Assembly: GCF_001021975.1 (NCBI RefSeq)
Contig: NZ_CP009928.1
Span: forward strand, 1,736,001 to 1,800,000
From: Chryseobacterium gallinarum
Lineage (GTDB): Bacteria; Bacteroidota; Bacteroidia; Flavobacteriales; Weeksellaceae
Direction: 5' to 3'
Length of the DNA: 64,000 nucleotides
A program made the position numbers and the translations under genes. The first letter of the stretch is position 1. Every line of letters begins with the position of its first letter. Below are positions 35,964-44,569 of this stretch, piece after piece. Under the pieces are notes generated by a model. It made no database searches. It had not been told where the DNA came from and saw nothing but the letters and a program-made list of their open reading frames with translations.

Positions 35964-36191
35964 ATGAAATCAATAAAAAAAACACTAAATCTTAAAAAAG
36001 AAACCCTTATAAAATTACAGGAAAAGCAAATGAAAGCCTTAGCCGGTGCTGGCGATATGTCTAATAGTGAGTATAATGAGCTTGCCCTTTTGGATAATTC
36101 GTGCTGTAAAAGATCATGTAATGTTGCCGGCATTGAAATAGGATTGGAATTGCTGGATGAATCATGTTGTAAAAGAACCTGTAACAGATAG
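35964..36191 (+). CDS. Lanthipeptide precursor A1 with duplicated C-terminal block
   Basis: 75 aa starting at ATG 35964. The leader (1-29) has LNLKKETLIKLQEKQMKALAGA, the class I lanthipeptide leader pattern of Bacteroidota; cleavage is expected after Gly28-Ala29. The core carries LLDNSCCKRSCN (42-53) and again LLDESCCKRTCN (63-74), so the product has two copies of the conserved block. The core has six Ser/Thr and six Cys, enough to pair all of them in six rings. Arg50, Arg71 and Arg75 are possible arginase substrates. It is first in the precursor series and the most divergent in its leader start. Confidence 0.9.
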   Translation: MKSIKKTLNLKKETLIKLQEKQMKALAGAGDMSNSEYNELALLDNSCCKRSCNVAGIEIGLELLDESCCKRTCNR

Positions 36192-36224
36192 AATATCAAA
36201 AACTAATTATAAAAAATAATAATT

Positions 36225-36434
36225 ATGAAAAACAATCAAAACAAAAAAGTATTAAATCTTAAAAAGGAAACCCTTGTAAGATTACAGGAAAAGCAAATGA
36301 GAGCTTTAGTAGGAGCAGAAGAAATGTCTAACAAATCCGGAGTTTGCGGGAATACTATTGAGGTGCCCATTGGAATCCTGGGATTAGCTGCAGCTGGAGA
36401 CTCTTGCTGTAAAAGGTCTTGTAATGGTAAATAA
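36225..36434 (+). CDS. Lanthipeptide precursor A2
   Basis: 69 aa. Leader through Gly30-Ala31 (LNLKKETLVRLQEKQMRALVGA), then a 38-residue core with NKSGVCGNTIEVPIG in the middle and SCCKRSCNGK at the end. Core Ser/Thr: 35, 38, 44, 60, 65; Cys: 41, 61, 62, 66. Arg64 is the only Arg in the core. Close to A3 over the entire gene, including the DNA around the start, which shows recent tandem duplication. Confidence 0.9.
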   Translation: MKNNQNKKVLNLKKETLVRLQEKQMRALVGAEEMSNKSGVCGNTIEVPIGILGLAAAGDSCCKRSCNGK

Positions 36435-36462
36435 TAAACACTAACACTATAAAAAGCATTTT

Positions 36463-36669
36463 ATGAAAAACAATCAAAACAAAAAAGTATTAAATCTTAA
36501 AAAAGAAACCCTTGTAAGACTACAGGAAAAACAAATGAGAGCTTTGGTTGGAGCAGAGGAAATGTCTAACAAATCCGGAGCTTGCGGGAATACTATTGAG
36601 GTGCCTATCGGAACCCTGGGACTAGCTGCAGGAGATTCTTGCTGCAAAAGATCTTGTAATGGCAAATAA
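36463..36669 (+). CDS. Lanthipeptide precursor A3
   Basis: 68 aa, same as A2 except Ala for Val before the first core Cys, Thr for Ile in PIGTLG, and one Ala fewer before GDSCCKRSCNGK. The extra Thr gives one more dehydratable residue. One core Arg, in CCKR. Leader cleavage expected after ALVGA. Confidence 0.9.
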   Translation: MKNNQNKKVLNLKKETLVRLQEKQMRALVGAEEMSNKSGACGNTIEVPIGTLGLAAGDSCCKRSCNGK

Positions 36670-36698
36670 AAGAAGATACTAACTATAAAATAATAATT

Positions 36699-36896
36699 AT
36701 GAAAAAAGATCAAAATAAAAAAGTATTGAATCTTAAAAAAGAAACCCTTGTAAGACTGCAGGAAAAACAAATGAAAGCTCTAATTGGGGCTGCTGAAATG
36801 TCTAACAATTCGGGAGTTTGTGATAATACAATTAAAGTTCCTATTGGAGGACTAGGAGCAGTAGCTGCTTCTTGTTGTAAAAGATCATGTAATTAG
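36699..36896 (+). CDS. Lanthipeptide precursor A4
   Basis: 65 aa. Same leader with ALIGA at the cleavage site; core AEMSNNSGVCDNTIKVPIGGLG then AVAASCCKRSCN, ending exactly at the Asn of the conserved block. Five Ser/Thr and four Cys in the core, one Arg. Followed after ~25 bp by a terminator hairpin. Confidence 0.9.
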   Translation: MKKDQNKKVLNLKKETLVRLQEKQMKALIGAAEMSNNSGVCDNTIKVPIGGLGAVAASCCKRSCN

Positions 36897-36922
36897 AATT
36901 CAAATTAAATAAATATAAAAAT

Positions 36923-36945
36923 AAAGCCCTGATTCAGGGCTTTTT
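36923..36945 (+). terminator. Rho-independent terminator after the precursor genes
   Basis: Stem AAAGCCCTG / CAGGGCTTT with a 3-nt loop and T-run, 26 bp after the last precursor stop and only 13 bp before the ATG of the TonB-dependent receptor. No -7 box is visible between hairpin and ATG, so the receptor would depend on read-through or on a promoter inside the precursor region. Confidence 0.85.
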
Positions 36946-36957
36946 AATTAAATAAAA

Positions 36958-39327
36958 ATGAATTTCATAAGATCGCTTATCAATAAACTTTTCTTATTAA
37001 GCTTATTATCATTCTCTCTCTTAGTCTATTCACAAATCTCTGTAACGGGTCATGTGAAATCTCCCAATAATGAGTTTCTTCCTAATATGTTAGTAAAAAT
37101 AAGTACTGATAAGACTACGTATAGTTCGTTAACAGACTATACTGGAGCTTATAAGCTTACGGTACCGGAAAAAGGAAATTATACTTTAAATGTATTTAAA
37201 AATAATGTTTTATTATCCTCCGAAGAGCTAAACATCCAATCTGATATAAATAAGGAATTAATTATCAATAATGGTGAAAAGCTGATTGAAACAATAACCC
37301 TTCTCTCGCAGAAGAAATTGATAGAACGGAAGATTGATAGAACGGTTTTCAATATAAACAATTCATCGATGAGTTTGGGAACAAACCTTTTTGATGCACT
37401 GCAGCAAGTACCTATGATAAGGGCTGATGAAAATTCAGGAATCTCCATTACAGGAAAATCTAATGTATCGGTTATGATTAATAATAGAATAATAAATCTA
37501 TCATCCTCAGAGTTGATAAGCTATTTAAAATCATTAAATTCAAATGATGTTGACAAAATTGAGGTGATTACATCTCCACCCGCCAAATATTCTGCTCAGG
37601 GGAATAGCGGCCTTATTAATATTGTATTAAAAAAAGATAATACGCAAGGATTTAAAGGTACATATTCTTCTTCCGTTATTTCAAGAACATGGAATTCTTT
37701 TAACAATAATTTAAACCTAAGCTATAAAAAAAATAAAATCTACACTAATCTCAAATTAAGATATGAAGATTACAGGAAAAGATCTGTGGAAAATTATAAT
37801 ATCGTAGGGCCTACTTCTTCATATAGTAATGATTTGAGAACAGATTTTGGGAACTCAAAAGGAGCATCTCTTAATTTAGAATACAAAATAAATAGTCAGT
37901 CTACAGTAGGTATTAATAGCGATTTAAATTACCTGCATTCCAATATGAATATAAATAATACGACAAATTATTATATTGAAGAGAGATTTAACCAGACTTT
38001 GCATACCTATACTGAAAATCGAAAGAAAAATACTTCTTTTACTCTGAATGGCTATTATGATTTAGCTTTTGGAAAAGAAAATAAAAATAAATTAAATGTA
38101 CTAATCAATTACTTTGATTATGATCCCGTTACAAATGTGAATTTTGCTACATCTTCTGTAAATGATATTGATAGTGTAAGGACCTATTCAGGTGTTAATT
38201 ATAAAGTTTTTTCAGGGCAGTTTGACTTCACTATTCCCACTAAATTTGCAAATATTGAAACAGGAGCAAGATACTCTTCTATTAAAAATTTATCTAACGT
38301 TGAATATTATAATTTTGATTATGATAATTCTATTTTTATCGAGAATAAAGAAAGAGCTAATCAGTATAACTACAAAGAAGATAACTATGCTTTATATATA
38401 AGTGGAACAAAAGAGTTTGAAAAATTCTCTGTTAAAGCAGGCCTAAGGTATGAGTATTCTGTGATTGACGGAAAATCAGTTACTTTGAATAAAACGAATA
38501 CATATAAATATGGCAGGCTATTCCCTACATTTTATTTTGATTATAATATTAACGATGATAATGATATATCTTTTTCATACAGTAAAAGAATAAACAGACC
38601 CGGATTCAGAGCAATAGATCCTTTTAGATGGTACTCAAACCCTTATTCTTATATGAGTGGAAACCCGGAATTAATGCCATCCTATAACCACAATTTTGAA
38701 TTAAATTACACATATAAGAACTCACTATCCATAGGAGCATATTTTCAGAGGTTGATTAACGGATTCGACCAGATAACAAATTTAGATGGAATGTATGAAG
38801 TTAGCACCTATAAAAACTTTTTTAATCAAAATAGTTTTGGGGTAGATATAAGTTATAATAAATATATTTTCAAATGGTGGCAGGGATATTATACTGCAAA
38901 TTTGGCATATTCTACCTCTGATATAGAAAACCCTTCTATTATTGCTCAAAAAGGTATTGGAATAAACTTTTCCATTACCAACAGTTTAAGGCTGAACAGC
39001 AATAAAACATCCTATTTAATTCTTGCATATAATCATTCTTTTCCATCAAGAGAAGGAAATACATATTATCTCCAAAAAAGTAGCTTTGATATAGGATATA
39101 GACAGGCACTTTTGGATAATAAATTACAGCTTTCCATTGCGGTTAATGATTTATTCAGACAACAAAAATTTAGAGGAGAGGTTTATTTTAAAGATAATAC
39201 GCAATATTATAACAATTATTATGATAATAGAAGAGTTACTTTTGCAGTCACATATAACTTTGGCGCTTTAAAAGCTAATAATAAGGCTAAGCAGGTTGAC
39301 TTTAAAGAAAAGGATCGTGCAGAATAA
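36958..39327 (+). CDS. TonB-dependent receptor / OMP_b-brl_3 outer membrane protein
   Basis: 789 aa. Signal peptide (LLSLLSFSLLVYSQ), then a carboxypeptidase-regulatory-like domain (ISVTGHVKSPNNEFLPNMLVKIS.., residues 26-110), a plug (LFDALQQVPMIRADENSGISITGKSNVSVMINNR) and a long barrel with FSYSKRINRPGFRAIDPF and the ending RRVTFAVTYNFG typical of the OMP_b-brl_3 group. This group includes receptors that take up peptides, sugars or metal complexes with TonB energy. Position beside the precursors suggests it binds or transports the lanthipeptide (uptake, sensing or release) or a metal complex of it; this is inference. Confidence 0.88.
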   Translation: MNFIRSLINKLFLLSLLSFSLLVYSQISVTGHVKSPNNEFLPNMLVKISTDKTTYSSLTDYTGAYKLTVPEKGNYTLNVFKNNVLLSSEELNIQSDINKELIINNGEKLIETITLLSQKKLIERKIDRTVFNINNSSMSLGTNLFDALQQVPMIRADENSGISITGKSNVSVMINNRIINLSSSELISYLKSLNSNDVDKIEVITSPPAKYSAQGNSGLINIVLKKDNTQGFKGTYSSSVISRTWNSFNNNLNLSYKKNKIYTNLKLRYEDYRKRSVENYNIVGPTSSYSNDLRTDFGNSKGASLNLEYKINSQSTVGINSDLNYLHSNMNINNTTNYYIEERFNQTLHTYTENRKKNTSFTLNGYYDLAFGKENKNKLNVLINYFDYDPVTNVNFATSSVNDIDSVRTYSGVNYKVFSGQFDFTIPTKFANIETGARYSSIKNLSNVEYYNFDYDNSIFIENKERANQYNYKEDNYALYISGTKEFEKFSVKAGLRYEYSVIDGKSVTLNKTNTYKYGRLFPTFYFDYNINDDNDISFSYSKRINRPGFRAIDPFRWYSNPYSYMSGNPELMPSYNHNFELNYTYKNSLSIGAYFQRLINGFDQITNLDGMYEVSTYKNFFNQNSFGVDISYNKYIFKWWQGYYTANLAYSTSDIENPSIIAQKGIGINFSITNSLRLNSNKTSYLILAYNHSFPSREGNTYYLQKSSFDIGYRQALLDNKLQLSIAVNDLFRQQKFRGEVYFKDNTQYYNNYYDNRRVTFAVTYNFGALKANNKAKQVDFKEKDRAE

Positions 39328-39357
39328 TTTATCAATCACATTATTAATATAAAAGAG

Positions 39358-39379
39358 GAGACCTTCTTGGTCTCTTTTT
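39358..39379 (+). terminator. Terminator of the receptor gene
   Basis: Stem GAGACC / GGTCTC with loop TTCTT and a T-run, 30 bp after the receptor stop; marks the right end of the cluster. Confidence 0.75.
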
Positions 39380-39461
39380 CCTTTATCTAAAAAACGTTGT
39401 CCACAAAACCTTCTGATATTAGATTGTTTTCATGTAACTTAAATACATTTTTGATATGTAT

Positions 39462-39971
39462 TTACTCTTCCAGGTAAACAAGATACCCTTCAAAATCATC
39501 ATCAAGATTTTTCAGGACCTTGGCATCATCCATTTTTTTAATTAATCCGTCTACAAAGAAACTTTTTTCAAAAAACTGGCGGTGGATGCCGGGAAGAAGT
39601 TCCATGAAATAATCCATTCCGATTTTGTTGTTGTGGAGATCCATTTTAGTCTCCAGAGGCTGGTTGGGAAACAGTTCTTCGTGCATATCGGTTATTCTTT
39701 TACAGAAATCCAGCGCTTTTTCAGGAGAAGAGATTTTGCAGCAATACATCATGATAAAACAGCACCAGAGTGCATGCCTGAATGCATTTCCTATCCCATT
39801 ATTGGAAGCTGTTTCCGGAAATCTTTTCTGGGCAATGGTGAATGCTTTAATAGTAGCGTAAAAACTTAATATGGAAAAAAGAGGGTGGGGGAGAACAAGA
39901 GATAAAAGACGTATAATCTTTTTAAAACTCATACTCCGGATAGTATTGAAAAATATCTTAAAAGTCCTCAT
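39462..39971 (-). CDS. Hypothetical protein (DUF6973-like)
   Basis: 169 aa. One hydrophobic stretch near residues 22-45 and a conserved region GNAFRHALWCCFIMMYC followed by MDLHNNKIGMDYF; the RHALW and HNNxIG motifs recall the DUF6973 domain found in phospholipase- or toxin-like proteins of several phyla. No activity can be stated. It ends the core segment right of the cluster and is on the opposite strand to it. Confidence 0.65.
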   Translation of the reverse strand: MRTFKIFFNTIRSMSFKKIIRLLSLVLPHPLFSILSFYATIKAFTIAQKRFPETASNNGIGNAFRHALWCCFIMMYCCKISSPEKALDFCKRITDMHEELFPNQPLETKMDLHNNKIGMDYFMELLPGIHRQFFEKSFFVDGLIKKMDDAKVLKNLDDDFEGYLVYLEE

Positions 39972-40025
39972 AAATAAAAATCTCTCCCCAATTAGAGAGA
40001 GATTGTATTGTTTTTGTTACAGAAA

Positions 40026-40880
40026 CTAGGCTTTTACAGCTAATAAATTAACCGTTTTAGCAACAGTGTCCTGAATTTCAGTTCTTTTTACGATGAAATC
40101 TACAAATCCTTTTTCCTGTAGGAATTCTGATGTCTGGAATCCTTCAGGTAAATCTCTTCCGATGGTTTCGCGGATTACTCTTGGTCCTGCGAACCCGATC
40201 AGTGCTCCCGGCTCGGCCATAATAATGTCAGCAGTCATTGCGAAAGAAGCTGTAATTCCTCCAAAAGTGGGGTCGCAAAGGTAAGCAATGTATAAAAGTC
40301 CTGCTTCAGAAAGCTGAGCTAACTTAGCCTGAACTTTTGCCAGCTGCATCAAAGAGTACGTGGCTTCCTGCATTCTTGCTCCTCCGGACTGACAGATAAT
40401 CATATACGGAAGTTTGTGCTTAATACAGTAATCTACAGCTCTTCGGATCTTTTCACCCATTACAGAGCCTAACGAACCTCCGATAAAAGCAAAATCCATA
40501 CAAGAAACTACCATTTCAGTTCCTTTTACAGTACCTACAGCATTTCTGATAGAATCAGTAAGCTTGGTTTTGGCTTTTACTTCTTTTAAGCGGTCTTTAT
40601 ACGGTTTTGTATCTTTAAAGTTCAAGATATCAATACTTTCAACATTGGCATCCAGTTCGGTAAATTTACCACCGTCAAAAAGGATGTCAAAAAATTCCGC
40701 ACTTCCTATTCTTACATGAAACCCGTCTTCAGGAGAAACGTAATTGTTCCTCTTTAGTTCATCATGCTCCACAACTTTTCCTGATGGAGTCTGGTGCCAT
40801 AAGCCCTTGGGAACGTCCTTTTTTTCATCAGTAGAGGTGGTAATGTTTTTTGCTTTTCTTTTAAACCAGTCGAATGCCAT
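40026..40880 (-). CDS. accD: Acetyl-CoA carboxylase carboxyltransferase subunit beta, zinc-ribbon ligands missing
   Basis: 284 aa. Crotonase-like carboxyltransferase with the motifs [49 protein letters not shown] and [21 protein letters not shown]. It transfers carboxyl from biotin to acetyl-CoA in fatty-acid synthesis. The N-terminal segment [32 protein letters not shown] lines up with the C4 zinc ribbon of E. coli AccD but has none of the four Cys. The rest is complete, so the gene is likely functional; the accA partner is not in the window. Confidence 0.93.
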   Translation of the reverse strand: MAFDWFKRKAKNITTSTDEKKDVPKGLWHQTPSGKVVEHDELKRNNYVSPEDGFHVRIGSAEFFDILFDGGKFTELDANVESIDILNFKDTKPYKDRLKEVKAKTKLTDSIRNAVGTVKGTEMVVSCMDFAFIGGSLGSVMGEKIRRAVDYCIKHKLPYMIICQSGGARMQEATYSLMQLAKVQAKLAQLSEAGLLYIAYLCDPTFGGITASFAMTADIIMAEPGALIGFAGPRVIRETIGRDLPEGFQTSEFLQEKGFVDFIVKRTEIQDTVAKTVNLLAVKA

Positions 40881-40969
40881 TTTTGTTTGTATTAATGTAT
40901 AAATGTAAAATGTATTAATGTAAATGCATTCTTATGAATACTTTTTACATTAATACAAATGTACAGTTC

Positions 40970-42040
40970 TTATTTTAAAGTATTTACGTTATTTAAATCT
41001 TCAAATGCTTGTACCAATCTTGTAGAGAAAGTTTCCTCGCCTTTTCTTACCCAAACTCTTGGATCATAGAATTTTTTGTTAGGTTTTTCTTCTCCTTCAG
41101 GGTTTCCGATCTGAGATCTCAGATAGTCGATGTTATTGATCATATAATCTCTTACTCCTTCAGTATATGCGAATTGAAGATCAGTATCAATATTCATTTT
41201 GATCACTCCATAATCGATTGCTTCTCTGATCTCTTCCAAAGTGGAGCCGGATCCTCCGTGGAATACGAAATTGATTGGCTTGGCAGCAGTTCCGAATTTC
41301 TCCTGAACATATTTCTGAGAGTTGTCAAGGATTTTTGGTGTAAGAACCACATTTCCTGGCTTATAAACTCCGTGTACGTTACCGAATGCAGCAGCAATGG
41401 TAAAGTTATCAGAAATAGCTTTTAATTTTTCATAGGTATATGCTACATCTTCAGGCTGGGTATATAATTTAGAGTTATCAACATCTGAGTTGTCAACACC
41501 GTCTTCTTCTCCTCCTGTTACTCCGATTTCCACTTCAAGGGTCATCTGAAGTTTGGCCATTCTTTCAAAATATTGAGCGGAGATCTCAAGGTTTTCTTCT
41601 AAAGGTTCTTCAGAAAGATCCAGCATATGAGAAGAGTAAAGAGACTTTCCGGTTTGCTTGAAGAATTCTTCGTTAGCATCCATTAATCCGTCAATCCAAG
41701 GCAATAATTTCTTTGCACAGTGATCTGTGTGTAAAATAACGGTTGCTCCGTAAGCTTCAGCAAGAGTGTGAATATGTTTTGCCCCTGCAATAGCGCCTAA
41801 GATGGCAGCCTTTTGTCCGTCATTGCTTAATCCTTTTCCTGCATTGAAGGCAGCCCCTCCATTTGAAAACTGAATAATTACAGGAGAGTTTAATTTCGCT
41901 GCAGTTTCCATCGTAGCGTTTACGTTGCTTGATCCAATTACGTTTACTGCAGGTAGTGCAAATTTGTTTTCTTTAGCATACTGAAAAATATCAGTAACTA
42001 ACTGACCTGTGGCAACTCCTGCCGGAAAAATTCTGCTCAT
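40970..42040 (-). CDS. fbaA: Class II fructose-bisphosphate aldolase
   Basis: 356 aa, E. coli FbaA-type length. Zinc ligands: His in ILHTDHCAKK, His in NVHGVYKPGNV and His in NFVFHGGSGST; also YSSHMLDLSEEPLEEN and the GGEEDGVDNSDVD loop typical of class IIA enzymes. Catalyses fructose-1,6-bisphosphate to DHAP and glyceraldehyde-3-phosphate. Convergent or operon relation: same strand as accD, ~90 bp upstream. Confidence 0.95.
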   Translation of the reverse strand: MSRIFPAGVATGQLVTDIFQYAKENKFALPAVNVIGSSNVNATMETAAKLNSPVIIQFSNGGAAFNAGKGLSNDGQKAAILGAIAGAKHIHTLAEAYGATVILHTDHCAKKLLPWIDGLMDANEEFFKQTGKSLYSSHMLDLSEEPLEENLEISAQYFERMAKLQMTLEVEIGVTGGEEDGVDNSDVDNSKLYTQPEDVAYTYEKLKAISDNFTIAAAFGNVHGVYKPGNVVLTPKILDNSQKYVQEKFGTAAKPINFVFHGGSGSTLEEIREAIDYGVIKMNIDTDLQFAYTEGVRDYMINNIDYLRSQIGNPEGEEKPNKKFYDPRVWVRKGEETFSTRLVQAFEDLNNVNTLK

Positions 42041-42109
42041 GTTTTACTTTTTATATAAATTTATTAGGTGTTTTAATTTCGTGTAAAGGTAATCATTTTT
42101 AAGCAATCA

Positions 42110-42976
42110 TTAATTTCTTTTATCTCTTCCCCAAAGCAGCTTCTGGCGGATAGTTTCATAGAAGCTTAAATTATTAGGCTGTACCAGAAGTAGCTGGAAA
42201 TCTGCCTTTTTAATGATGATCTCCTTGTCCGTTTCAATATGGATCAGTCTGGAATCCAGGGAAAGGGAATACTGGGGAACCCGGCTTTCCACCCGGAATT
42301 TTATTTCCACTTTATCATTCACAACCAAAGGCCTCACGTTCAGATTATGAGGAGCAATAGGAGTGATGACAAAATTTTCGTTATTGGGCGATATAATCGG
42401 TCCTCCGCAGCTCAAAGAATAAGCCGTAGAACCGGTAGGTGTAGAAATGATGACTCCGTCTCCCCAAAAAACATTTAAAAATTCATCGTTGATATAAGAA
42501 TCTACAGTAATCATTGAGGTAGTTTCTTTCCGGGAAACCGTTACATCATTGAGTGCATAAGGGAAAAATCCATCAAGCCCCGGAGAGACTACTTCAATCA
42601 CCGAACGGCGGCTGGTTTTTACATCACCTTTTAAAATGGAATCCAGTTCTTTAAAAGCTTCTTCTTTAGTAAAAAAGGCTAAAAAACCTAATCTTCCGGT
42701 ATTGACTCCCACTACAGGAATTTCAAGATCTTCAATAAATGTCAACGAATTTACAATAGTCCCGTCACCACCAAACGTGAAGAAAAGGTCCACTTCTTTA
42801 TCAAGCAGGTCTTGCTTGCAATTGAAGGTTTCAAATATTTTGGAAAACTGAAGAGCTTCAGCCATTTCATCAAACAGAACAGATTTTACACCCCTGCTTT
42901 CAAGCTCAGAGATAAACTTGCTTAAATATAAAAAAGTATCAAGATCTTTTTTCTGAGAATATATAGCTGCCTTCAT
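42110..42976 (-). CDS. nadK: NAD kinase
   Basis: 288 aa. FTFGGDGTIVNSLTF holds the GGDG nucleotide-binding motif; VVGVNTGRLGFLAFF and SLNDVTVSRKETTSMITVD-like regions, then GDGVIISTPTGSTAYSLSCGGPII and the C-terminal APHNLNVRPLVV complete the family. Makes NADP from NAD. Only 2 bp separate it from the CBS protein gene upstream, so the two form an operon. Confidence 0.94.
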   Translation of the reverse strand: MKAAIYSQKKDLDTFLYLSKFISELESRGVKSVLFDEMAEALQFSKIFETFNCKQDLLDKEVDLFFTFGGDGTIVNSLTFIEDLEIPVVGVNTGRLGFLAFFTKEEAFKELDSILKGDVKTSRRSVIEVVSPGLDGFFPYALNDVTVSRKETTSMITVDSYINDEFLNVFWGDGVIISTPTGSTAYSLSCGGPIISPNNENFVITPIAPHNLNVRPLVVNDKVEIKFRVESRVPQYSLSLDSRLIHIETDKEIIIKKADFQLLLVQPNNLSFYETIRQKLLWGRDKRN

Positions 42977-42978
42977 TG

Positions 42979-43632
42979 TTATATTTCTATAAATTTTTGG
43001 AGAAAACCAAACCGGTCTTTAAATAAATCGGTTTTCTCGTCAGAATAGTATTTCTCAACAATTCTGTAATCATACCGGTCGAAAGTGGCGTCTATTGAGG
43101 CCAGGTTTTCATTGCTGATCTTTATGGTCACATGAATGACCTCATCAGACATAAAGCTTATAAAACCTCCATAAAATTTCGAATTATTGCTCTCTACAAT
43201 ATTGGCTATTTCCGTCATTGAATATTTCCGCGCAGGAGCTTCTATGGTAAGAATGGCTCCTGATTCTGAAAACAGGGGATACCGGGAAAGGTCCTGAAAA
43301 ATATCTTCACAGGTAATGTAGCCTAAATATTTTTCATTCTTGTTGATTACCGGGATCACATTGGAACTGAAGGTGTAAAACAAACGGATGCTATCCATAA
43401 TATTGCTGTCCTCCAGAATGGCAAACCGCTCAATTTGATGCTCAAGATCCTTCAATGTTCCTCCATCTTCTTCATAAAGAAAATCCTGGGCAATAGCTCC
43501 ATAAAAGTGATGGGATTTTTTGATGAAAATATGGGAATATCCAAAATCTTCTAACATATTCCTGGCCGACTCAATGGAATCGGACAAGCTAAAACAAGGG
43601 AAGTCTTTTGAGATATAATCCTTAATAAACAT
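42979..43632 (-). CDS. CBS-domain pair protein
   Basis: 217 aa. Two CBS motifs: SARNMLEDFGYSHIFI..HFYGAIAQDFL at the N-terminus and DSIRLFYTFSSNVIPVINKNEKYLGYITCEDIF after residue 75. The C-terminal part (YSMTEIANIVESNNSKFYGGFISFM..IHVTIKISNENL) resembles an ACT-like domain. Such proteins sense adenine nucleotides. The tight linkage to nadK (2 bp) is common in Flavobacteriia and hints at regulation of NAD(P) metabolism. Confidence 0.85.
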   Translation of the reverse strand: MFIKDYISKDFPCFSLSDSIESARNMLEDFGYSHIFIKKSHHFYGAIAQDFLYEEDGGTLKDLEHQIERFAILEDSNIMDSIRLFYTFSSNVIPVINKNEKYLGYITCEDIFQDLSRYPLFSESGAILTIEAPARKYSMTEIANIVESNNSKFYGGFISFMSDEVIHVTIKISNENLASIDATFDRYDYRIVEKYYSDEKTDLFKDRFGFLQKFIEI

Positions 43633-43819
43633 TGTGCTAATTTATAAAAAATTAAACGAAACTTTTTCTGAAAACATCATTTTTTTTAAGCAGAAATAAA
43701 AAAACAGGCCTCAAAATTTGTTTGTAAAGAAAAAAAAAGTACCTTTGTCGCCTTTCATTTTTACTTTTTATTAGATTTATTTCAAACTGCACTGTCTGCT
43801 AATGACATATGCAGTTTTT

Positions 43820-44350
43820 TTATTTCAGGGCCTTTGCAAATTCCCACATGACGATTCCCCCGCATACGCTCACATTGAGAGAATGCTTTGTCCCCAGCTG
43901 TGGAATTTCCAGAAAAACATCAATATTGGGCAACACTTCATCACTGATTCCCTCTACTTCATTCCCTAAAACCAGCGCATATTTTTTTGATTGATCAATG
44001 GTAAAATCAGTGATCATTATGCTGTTGGTAGTCTGCTCAATTCCGATGATTTCATATCCTTTGCTTTTCAGATCTGCAATGGCAGTGTTGGTGTCTTGTT
44101 CATGTGCCCAGTCTACACTTTCAGTAGCTCCCAGGGCTGCTTTATGGATTTCACGATGCGGAGGCTGCGGAGTAATCCCGCAAAGGATTATTTTTTCAAT
44201 TAAAAAGGCATCTGCCGTTCTGAAAGCAGCTCCTACATTGTGCATGCTTCTGATGTTATCAAGAATGATAACCAGCGGAATTTTTTCAACTTTCTTAAAG
44301 GTTTCTACATCGATTCTGTTAAGTTCTTCCAGTTTTAATTTATGTACCAA
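43820..44350 (-). CDS. SpoU/TrmH family RNA methyltransferase
   Basis: 176 aa from a TTG at 44350 (VHKLKLEELNRID..), chosen because relatives begin at this point; the frame stays open to a TTG at 44422, which however lies in a likely -7 box. SPOUT fold motifs: ILDNIRSMHNVGAAFRTADAF, LVLGNEVEGISDEVL and EIPQLGTKHSLNVSVCGGIVMWEF (knot region). Methylates 2'-O-ribose of rRNA or tRNA using S-adenosylmethionine; the target position cannot be told. It is single. Confidence 0.87.
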   Translation of the reverse strand: MVHKLKLEELNRIDVETFKKVEKIPLVIILDNIRSMHNVGAAFRTADAFLIEKIILCGITPQPPHREIHKAALGATESVDWAHEQDTNTAIADLKSKGYEIIGIEQTTNSIMITDFTIDQSKKYALVLGNEVEGISDEVLPNIDVFLEIPQLGTKHSLNVSVCGGIVMWEFAKALK

Positions 44351-44569
44351 TTCTATTATTTTGATGAGATTAATTTTCCGTCTTTGCAGACCTCTGCTTT
44401 TCAATGTTCTGTTTTTACACAAAAATTATTGTGTTATCCTTTCTTTGGTGTTAAGGTTGTTTTTTATAAGAGATTAAATAGTAAAATTTATTGCAACCTG
44501 AAAAGTGTTTAGGCCTATTTTACTTCAAAAATAATAAATTACTTATACTTTACGGAAGAATATCCGGTT

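Noticed and set aside
36225..36700. Tandem repeat units as CRISPR-like array
   Set aside because: The units are whole genes with open frames and stops; there are no short spacers.
36474..36770. Open frame antisense to precursors A3/A4
   Set aside because: Exact shadow of the precursor coding sequence; the sense genes show conserved repeats and leaders.
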